From assembly GCA_003567575.1 (NCBI GenBank), contig PWZG01000561.1, forward strand, positions 1-6,906: a stretch of DNA of 6,906 bases. Direction: 5' to 3'. Shown here one piece after another: positions 1 to 4,674 of the stretch. Positions within the stretch are counted from its first letter, which is position 1; every line of letters begins with the position of its first letter. The position numbers were made by a program, and so were the translations under genes. This stretch comes from PVC group bacterium. GTDB taxonomy: Bacteria; Verrucomicrobiota; Kiritimatiellia; CAIKKV01; PXCX01. The notes under the pieces are model-generated. The model was not told where the DNA came from. It saw only the letters and a program-made list of their open reading frames with translations, and did not search any database.

Positions 1-28
1 CTGAACCCTGAACTCTGAACACTGAACA
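1..28. repeat. Four tandem CTGAACN heptamers at the left edge
   Basis: The window opens with four head-to-tail 7-base units, CTGAACC, CTGAACT, CTGAACA and CTGAACA, differing only in the last base. The array ends at base 28 and may continue to the left of the window. It is non-coding spacer before the operon. Its period of 7 cannot encode a simple amino acid repeat in one frame, and I see no function for it. Confidence 0.75.
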
Positions 29-49
29 CCTGCATCACCCACGATGTCG

Positions 50-122
50 CATACAAATAAGGTCCGAACAATACCAAATAATTTCAAATATGTTTGGCTA
101 GTGTTCAATATTCACCTTTTAC
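50..122 (+). promoter_or_regulatory. AT-rich candidate promoter/operator region of the operon
   Basis: This AT-rich pocket lies between the heptamer repeats and the GC-rich leader, and it is the only obvious place in the window for the operon promoter. It holds three exact CAAATA hexamers at 54-59, 75-80 and 85-90. A weak sigma70-like pair can be drawn: TTGGCT at 94-99 and TTTACT at 118-123 with an 18-base spacer, each matching four of six consensus bases. A GTG...TTCAC arrangement at 101-115 loosely resembles a Rex operator but is one base too long and poor on its left half. The region is supported by composition and position only; no single element is convincing. Confidence 0.35.
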
Positions 123-146
123 TTGGGGAAGGAAACGGTTTTTTGA

Positions 147-162
147 CCGGCGCCGACGCCGG
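147..162 (+). other. Leader hairpin just upstream of the first RBS
   Basis: CCGGCG (147-152) and CGCCGG (157-162) form a perfect 6-base-pair GC-only stem with a four-base CCGA loop, ending five bases before the AAGGAG at 168-173. A weaker alternative stem, CGGT (136-139) with ACCG (146-149), shares bases 147-149 and would exclude it. There is no U-tract after the hairpin, so it is not a classical terminator. It could stabilise the 5' end of the mRNA or affect access to the first ribosome binding site; this is inference. Confidence 0.4.
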
Positions 163-167
163 GGAAC

Positions 168-173
168 AAGGAG
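168..173 (+). promoter_or_regulatory. RBS that sets the start of the HndB-like gene
   Basis: AAGGAG lies four bases before the ATG at 178. It supports that start over an in-frame TTG at 94, which has no comparable Shine-Dalgarno sequence and would add a 28-residue arginine-rich extension unlike the family. Confidence 0.75.
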
Positions 174-177
174 AACC

Positions 178-543
178 ATGAAAAACTTGGAAGAACTGCG
201 GAAAATCCGCGATGAAGCGCGTAAAACCATGGACTTACGTGGCGGCAATCAACGGGCGCGCGTCGTGGTTTGCATGGGTACCTGCGGCATTGCGGCCGGC
301 GCCCGCGACACGATGCAGGCGTTCATGAATGCCCTGGAAGCCAGCGGCGCCGCCGATGTCGCGGTGACGGCGGCCGGATGCGCCGGATTCTGCGATCAGG
401 AACCGTTGGTGGAAGTCCAGGTCCAGGATGCCGATTCGGTACGCTACGGAAAGGTTGACGCGGAGGCGGCGCAACGGATTGTGAAAGAGCATCTGATGCA
501 GGGCAAGGTTGTGGAGTCTCTGGTTTTCAGTCAAGGAGCGTAG
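178..543 (+). CDS. hndB: HndB-like thioredoxin-fold [2Fe-2S] ferredoxin subunit
   Basis: The product is 121 residues and resembles the small HndB subunit that accompanies HndA, HndC and HndD in NADP-reducing [FeFe]-hydrogenases. Its likely role is soluble electron transfer inside the cytoplasmic complex. Residues 1-25 are a charged helical N-terminus; the rest is a thioredoxin-like ferredoxin domain. Four cysteines fit one [2Fe-2S] cluster: C32-x3-C36 in CMGTCGIAAGA and C68-x3-C72 in GCAGFC. The first pair is one residue closer together than the C-x4-C of the NuoE and NuoF domains in this operon. The ending VKEHLMQGKVVESL matches the end of the N-terminal domain of the NuoF fusion (VGEHLLKGRVVQRL), so it is a free-standing homologue of that domain. 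It is first in the operon, seven bases before the nuoE-like gene. Family assignment is firm; its exact partner is inferred. Confidence 0.85.
   Translation: MKNLEELRKIRDEARKTMDLRGGNQRARVVVCMGTCGIAAGARDTMQAFMNALEASGAADVAVTAAGCAGFCDQEPLVEVQVQDADSVRYGKVDAEAAQRIVKEHLMQGKVVESLVFSQGA
533..538 (+). promoter_or_regulatory. RBS of the first nuoE-like gene, long spacing
   Basis: AAGGAG sits inside the last codons of the HndB-like gene, 12 bases before the ATG at 551, which is longer than ideal. There is no closer in-frame ATG, GTG or TTG, so 551 remains the best start. The overlap suggests translational coupling to the upstream gene. Confidence 0.6.
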
Positions 544-550
544 CGTAAAC

Positions 551-1042
551 ATGGCGACGAAGAATGGTTGTAACGGCGAATGCGAACGGGAACAATATGC
601 CACGCTGGACACGTTTATCGCGTCCCATGGTACGGGACGCGATGCCTTGATTCCGGTTTTGCACCGGGCCCAGAATATTTTCGGCTATCTCCCCGTCCCG
701 GTTCAGGAACATGTGGCCAAGGCGATGGATATCCCGGCCAGCGAAGTGTATGGTGTGGTGTCGTTTTATCATTATTTCACCATGCAACCCCGCGGACGGC
801 ACACCATTAATGTCTGTCTGGGTACGGCATGTTACGTGCGCGGCGCCAAGAAGGTGGTGGATGCGTTATGTGAGGAACTCAACATTCGCATGGGCGAAAC
901 CACGGCCGACCGGCGTTTTTCGCTGATGACGCAACGCTGTTTCGGCGCTTGCGGGTTGGCGCCGGTCATGATGATCGACGACGATGTCCACGGCCGGGTG
1001 ACCCCGCGAAAAGTCGCGGCGATCCTGGAGCGTTACGAATAA
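551..1042 (+). CDS. hndA: NuoE/HndA-type [2Fe-2S] subunit (copy 1)
   Basis: The product is 163 residues, the usual length for the NuoE (24 kDa) / HydC / HndA family. These subunits carry one [2Fe-2S] cluster beside the FMN of their NuoF partner in the cytoplasmic NADH module. An N-terminal helical part (about 15-80) includes the family motif around Q41-NIFGYLP and SFYHYF at 71-76. A thioredoxin-like ferredoxin domain follows, with cluster ligands C89-x4-C94 (CLGTAC) and C130-x3-C134 (CFGAC), then GLAPVMMIDD. All four ligands are present, so it should be functional. Two extra cysteines near the start, C7 and C11 in CNGEC, lie outside the known cluster site. It starts seven bases after the HndB-like gene and ends 11 bases before the NuoF-GltD fusion, its presumed partner. 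It is clearly different in sequence from the second NuoE at 4112. Confidence 0.93.
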   Translation: MATKNGCNGECEREQYATLDTFIASHGTGRDALIPVLHRAQNIFGYLPVPVQEHVAKAMDIPASEVYGVVSFYHYFTMQPRGRHTINVCLGTACYVRGAKKVVDALCEELNIRMGETTADRRFSLMTQRCFGACGLAPVMMIDDDVHGRVTPRKVAAILERYE

Positions 1043-1045
1043 GGA
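1041..1045 (+). promoter_or_regulatory. RBS that sets the start of the NuoF-GltD fusion
   Basis: AAGGA overlaps the TAA stop of the preceding gene and lies eight bases before the ATG at 1054. It favours 1054 over upstream in-frame codons inside the nuoE-like gene, and makes coupled translation of the two subunits likely. Confidence 0.65.
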
Positions 1046-1053
1046 TAACGATT

Positions 1054-4000
1054 ATGAGGAAGAATGTGAGAGCGCAGCTCTTGCTTTGCGCCGGCGGCTC
1101 CTGTATTTCGTCGGGCACGGAAAGCGTTCGCGATGCCTTGTTGCGCGAGATCGAGGCGCACGGGCTGACGAACGAAGTCGATGTGATTACGACCGGTTGC
1201 ATGGGCATGTGCGAAATCGGTCCGATCGTCGTCGCGCACCCCGAGGGCGTTTTTTATCAGAAAGTCAAACCGGCCGACGCCACGGATATCGTGGGAGAAC
1301 ACCTGCTCAAAGGCCGGGTGGTACAGCGTTTGTTCTACAAGAAACCGTCATCGGCGGAATGGGTCGCGGCGATCAGCGATATCGACTTTTTCAAGTTACA
1401 GCAAAAAATTACGCTGCGCAATTGCGGTCGCATCAATCCCGAGGAAATTCGCGAATACATTGCCGAGGACGGTTACGCGGCCTTGGGAAAGGCGTTGTCC
1501 GAGATGACACCCGACCAGGTGGTCGGGGCGATCAAGAATTCGGGATTGCGCGGACGCGGCGGCGCCGGATTCCCGACCGGCATCAAGTGGGCGGCGACCG
1601 CCGCCGAGACCGCCGACCAAAAGTACGTGGTTTGTAATGCCGACGAAGGCGATCCGGGCGCGTTCATGGATCGCAGTATTCTCGAGGGCGATCCCCACAG
1701 TTTGATTGAAGCCATGGCGATCTGCGGTTATGCCGTGGGCGCTGATCGCGGGTTTATTTATGTACGCGCCGAATACCCGCTGGCGATCGAACGTCTCGAA
1801 AAGGCCCTGGCGCAGGCGCGCGCCATGGGACTTCTCGGCCAGAACCTTTTTGATCGCGGATTCGATTTCGACGTCGAATTACGCATGGGTGCCGGCGCAT
1901 TCGTCTGTGGCGAGGAAACCGCGTTGATGCATTCCATCGAAGGCCGGCGTGGCGAACCGCGTCCCAAACCGCCGTTTCCCGCCCAAAAAGGGCTGTTCGG
2001 CAAACCCACCGTTCTCAATAATGTCGAAACCTTTGCCAACGTTCCCTACATCGTTCTTCATGGCGCCGCCGCGTTCGCGGCGCTCGGCGAGGGGCAAAGC
2101 AAAGGAACCAAGGTTTTCGCCCTGGCCGGTGACGTGAACAATACCGGTTTGGTGGAAGTACCCATGGGGATTCCGCTGGGTAGCATTGTCCACGATATCG
2201 GCGGCGGAATTCCGGATGAAAAGAAACTCAAGGCCGTACAAATCGGCGGTCCGTCGGGCGGGTGCATCCCGGCCGAATTCTTGAATACGCCGATTACCTA
2301 CGAATCCCTGCCGGAACTCGGCGCCATCATGGGATCCGGCGGGTTGATCGCGATGAATGAAGATACCTGCATGGTCGATCTGGCCCGCTATTTCCTGGAA
2401 TTCATCGCTGAAGAATCCTGCGGCAAATGCACGCCGTGCCGGGTCGGTACGCGGATCATGCTGGATTTGGTTACCCGCATCTGTGAAGGTCGCGGAACAT
2501 TTGAAGATTTGGAACGGCTCGAGTCCCTGGCGCCGTATGTCCGCCAGGCATCGCTGTGCGGCCTGGGTCAGACCGCGCCCAATCCGGTGTTGTCCACGCT
2601 GCGTTATTTCCGGCATGAATACGAAGCCCATATCCGCGATCAACGCTGCGAGGCCGGCGTTTGCGGCAACATGATCTTCGCGCCGTGTTCCAATGCCTGT
2701 CCGGCATCGGTCAATGTTCCCTCCTATATGGCGCTGGTGGCCGAAGGCCGCTACGAGGATGCCATGCGCGTCCATCTGCAAGCCAATCCGTTGCCGTCGG
2801 TATGCGGCCGCGTTTGTCCCCAATGGTGCATCAAAAAATGCCGGCGTAACGATTTGGAAGGACCGCTGGCCGTGCGCCTGGTCAAGCGTTTCATGGCGGA
2901 TCAATCGCGCGACTACCGGGATTTGTATCCCGCCAAGGAACCCGACAACGGCAAGAAGGTGGCCATTATCGGGTCGGGACCGGCCGGTTTGACGGCTGCG
3001 TACTACCTTTTGCTGCGCGGATACCGGGTGACCGTTTTTGAACGCCAGCCGGAAATCGGCGGGATGTTGCGTTATGCCATTCCCGCGTATCGATTGCCGC
3101 GCGAATATATCGACAAGGAAGTCGCCGGGCTGGTCGGGTTGGGACTCGACATCAAGACCAAGGTTGCGGTCGGCAAGGATGTCACCCTTGCCGGATTGCG
3201 TCAAGAGGGATACGATGCCGTGTATCTGGCGTCCGGTTGCGGCAAGGAAATCCGGCCCGATATCCCGGGCACCGATTTGCCGGGCGTTTACACCGGGATC
3301 GAGTTCCTCGAACGGGCGGCTAAAGGCGAACGATTGGATGTCGGCAAGGAGGTTGTCGTCATCGGCGGCGGCGACAGCGCCATTGACGCCTCCCGGGTTG
3401 CCCGGCGGCTGGGCGCCGAGAATGTCACGATCCTGTATCGCCGGACCCGCGGTGAAATGCCGACCAATCCGATTGAAATCCGCGAGGCTGAAGTGGAGGG
3501 CAACAAAGTTGAATTTCTGGTGAACATCGCCGGTATCGAGGCCAAGGACGGAAGACTCGAGGTGATCGTGCGGCGGATGCGGCTCGGCGCCTTCGATAAA
3601 ACCGGTCGTCGGCGTCCCGAGGAAATTCCGCATTCGGATCAACGGCGTCAGGTCGATAACGTGATCATCGCCATCGGCCAGCGTAGCGATGCCGAAACGA
3701 TCCTTCAGGATGTTCCGGGCGTCGAACCGACGCGTTGGGGCGGTTTGGAAGCCGATCCGCGAACCGGCGCCACCGGATGTCCGTGGTTGTTTGCCGGCGG
3801 CGATCTGGTCAGCGGGGCCGCCACCGTGGTCGAAGCCATCGCGGCCGGCCAGACCGGCGCCCGCGCCATCGATCAATACCTGGCGCCCGATCCCGCCCGC
3901 CAATATCCGTGGGAACAATTAACGCCGCCTCCGGTGGCGGTCGATCCCGAGCGTGATGTCGAGGAAGAAGCGCCGGTCGACCAACCGCTGCTGACGGTGG

Positions 4001-4098
4001 AAGAACGGTTCATTACCTTGGAAGTGGAACGGACAATCAGCGAACAAGAGGCCCGGCGGGAAGCCGGCCGTTGTCTGCGATGCGATTATAAAGGCTGA
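1054..4098 (+). CDS. NuoF/HydB-type FMN flavoprotein fused to GltD/NfnB-type FAD-NADP(H) oxidoreductase
   Basis: One uninterrupted 1014-residue frame joins two complete enzymes. Residues 1-105 are a thioredoxin-like ferredoxin domain with [2Fe-2S] ligands C12-x4-C17 and C49-x3-C53. Residues about 120-525 are NuoF: the FMN loop GRGGAGFP (167-174), the NADH/FMN segment CNADEGDPGAFMDR (194-207), CGEETAL (285-291) and [4Fe-4S] ligands C456, C459, C462 and C502. The GDPGAFMDR wording is of the HydB/HndC hydrogenase type rather than respiratory NuoF. Where HydB would carry C-terminal ferredoxin clusters, a GltD-like module begins at about 530. It has eight cysteines fit for two [4Fe-4S] clusters (C532, C537, C545, C549, C584, C588, C592, C596), an FAD Rossmann motif GSGPAG (640-645) with E663, a second nucleotide motif GGGDSA (771-776) followed by YRR (795-797), FAGGD (913-917), and a tail ending C1007-L-R-C1010. 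In this family YRR usually goes with NADP(H). No glutamate synthase large subunit is nearby, so the module more likely serves transhydrogenation. Domains are certain; function is inferred. Confidence 0.93.
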   Translation: MRKNVRAQLLLCAGGSCISSGTESVRDALLREIEAHGLTNEVDVITTGCMGMCEIGPIVVAHPEGVFYQKVKPADATDIVGEHLLKGRVVQRLFYKKPSSAEWVAAISDIDFFKLQQKITLRNCGRINPEEIREYIAEDGYAALGKALSEMTPDQVVGAIKNSGLRGRGGAGFPTGIKWAATAAETADQKYVVCNADEGDPGAFMDRSILEGDPHSLIEAMAICGYAVGADRGFIYVRAEYPLAIERLEKALAQARAMGLLGQNLFDRGFDFDVELRMGAGAFVCGEETALMHSIEGRRGEPRPKPPFPAQKGLFGKPTVLNNVETFANVPYIVLHGAAAFAALGEGQSKGTKVFALAGDVNNTGLVEVPMGIPLGSIVHDIGGGIPDEKKLKAVQIGGPSGGCIPAEFLNTPITYESLPELGAIMGSGGLIAMNEDTCMVDLARYFLEFIAEESCGKCTPCRVGTRIMLDLVTRICEGRGTFEDLERLESLAPYVRQASLCGLGQTAPNPVLSTLRYFRHEYEAHIRDQRCEAGVCGNMIFAPCSNACPASVNVPSYMALVAEGRYEDAMRVHLQANPLPSVCGRVCPQWCIKKCRRNDLEGPLAVRLVKRFMADQSRDYRDLYPAKEPDNGKKVAIIGSGPAGLTAAYYLLLRGYRVTVFERQPEIGGMLRYAIPAYRLPREYIDKEVAGLVGLGLDIKTKVAVGKDVTLAGLRQEGYDAVYLASGCGKEIRPDIPGTDLPGVYTGIEFLERAAKGERLDVGKEVVVIGGGDSAIDASRVARRLGAENVTILYRRTRGEMPTNPIEIREAEVEGNKVEFLVNIAGIEAKDGRLEVIVRRMRLGAFDKTGRRRPEEIPHSDQRRQVDNVIIAIGQRSDAETILQDVPGVEPTRWGGLEADPRTGATGCPWLFAGGDLVSGAATVVEAIAAGQTGARAIDQYLAPDPARQYPWEQLTPPPVAVDPERDVEEEAPVDQPLLTVEERFITLEVERTISEQEARREAGRCLRCDYKG

Positions 4099-4104
4099 AA
4101 GGAG
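4098..4104 (+). promoter_or_regulatory. RBS of the second nuoE-like gene
   Basis: AAAGGAG begins on the last base of the fusion gene's TGA stop and ends seven bases before the ATG at 4112. It is the strongest Shine-Dalgarno match in the operon and confirms that start. Confidence 0.8.
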
Positions 4105-4111
4105 CGCGACC

Positions 4112-4600
4112 ATGACGGTAGCCGAGATCGTTGAAAAACACGGGAATCACCGCGAAAATCTGTTGTCCATCCTGCACGCCATCCAGGACGCCGCGCCGGA
4201 CCGGTGTCTGCACCGGGACGCCCTGGACGAGTTGTCGGAACTCATGAAGATTGCGCTGTCCGATCTGGTGGGAACCGCCACCTTCTATTCGATGTTCAGC
4301 CTGACGCCGCGGGGCCGCCACATAATCCGGCTTTGCGAAAGCCCGCCGTGTTATGTCCTGGGAAGCGATAACATCCTGGAGGCGTTACGCGAGCGATTGA
4401 GTATCGGAATCGGTGAGACCACGCCGGACGGCTTGTTCACCCTGGAACATACCAGTTGCCTGGGCGCCTGCGGGGTGGCGCCGGTCATGAGTATCGATGA
4501 TGAAGTGTACGGCAATCTTACCGCCGAAAAAGTGAATGCGATTATCGATCGCATCGTCGACGATCATATTACCGCCGCCGCCGCGCGAAAAGCGGATTAA
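4112..4600 (+). CDS. nuoE: NuoE-type [2Fe-2S] subunit (copy 2, divergent)
   Basis: The product is 162 residues, a second member of the NuoE family. The [2Fe-2S] ligands are intact: C75-x4-C80 (CESPPC) and C116-x3-C120 (CLGAC), followed by GVAPVMSIDDEVYGNLT, a very typical family ending. The N-terminal helical part is unusual: the QxxFGYLP motif present in copy 1 is replaced by IQDAAPDRCLH (24-34), although TATFYSMF (55-62) is retained. It ends in a short alanine-rich tail. It sits between the NuoF-GltD fusion and the second NuoF, so it could serve either. Its position directly ahead of the second NuoF suggests that pairing, although a 74-base gap separates them. The two NuoE copies look like old paralogues rather than a recent duplication. 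Family is certain; partner is inferred. Confidence 0.93.
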   Translation: MTVAEIVEKHGNHRENLLSILHAIQDAAPDRCLHRDALDELSELMKIALSDLVGTATFYSMFSLTPRGRHIIRLCESPPCYVLGSDNILEALRERLSIGIGETTPDGLFTLEHTSCLGACGVAPVMSIDDEVYGNLTAEKVNAIIDRIVDDHITAAAARKAD

Positions 4601-4674
4601 ACGTAAACATCCATGAGTCGGAAAGACAGTCTGTCACCGTCCAGGGAATGCCGGAAAAATCGGGAGAAAAAAGC
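4601..4674 (+). other. Longest intergenic gap inside the operon
   Basis: This 74-base spacer separates the second nuoE-like gene from the second nuoF-like gene; the other gaps are 7 to 24 bases. It holds a small palindrome GACAGTCTGTC (4625-4635) and two ATG codons, at 4613 and 4648, neither with a useful ribosome binding site. There is no U-tract and no terminator-like stem. It may hold a weak processing site or internal promoter, but I cannot show either. Confidence 0.4.
4662..4666 (+). promoter_or_regulatory. RBS that sets the start of the second NuoF
   Basis: GGGAG lies eight bases before the ATG at 4675. The alternative in-frame ATG at 4648 directly abuts its only purine run and would add nine residues (MPEKSGEKS) before the ferredoxin-like fold, so 4675 is preferred. 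Confidence 0.65.

Noticed and set aside
96..109. A sigma54 (-24/-12) promoter around TTGGCTAGTGTTCAAT
   Set aside because: The GG at 96-97 has no GC at the required ten-base spacing downstream.
94..177. N-terminal extension of the HndB-like gene from a TTG at 94
   Set aside because: The extra residues are arginine-rich and unlike the family, they run through the leader hairpin, and the ATG at 178 has AAGGAG at proper distance.
1879..3918. A 679-codon open frame on the minus strand inside the fusion gene
   Set aside because: It lies entirely antisense to a gene with unmistakable NuoF and GltD motifs. Its translation shows no family motifs, and the long frame follows from the GC-rich codon pattern of the plus strand.
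544..4610. The 9-mer CGTAAACAT just after the stop codon at 544-552 and again just after the stop at 4602-4610
   Set aside because: Two copies of a 9-mer in about 7 kb can occur by chance. In the first the AT is part of the ATG start, while in the second it is not, so the contexts differ.
4625..4635. GACAGTCTGTC as a terminator or operator between nuoE copy 2 and nuoF copy 2
   Set aside because: The stem is only four or five pairs with almost no loop and no U-tract follows, so it cannot be an intrinsic terminator. As an operator it has no supporting copy.
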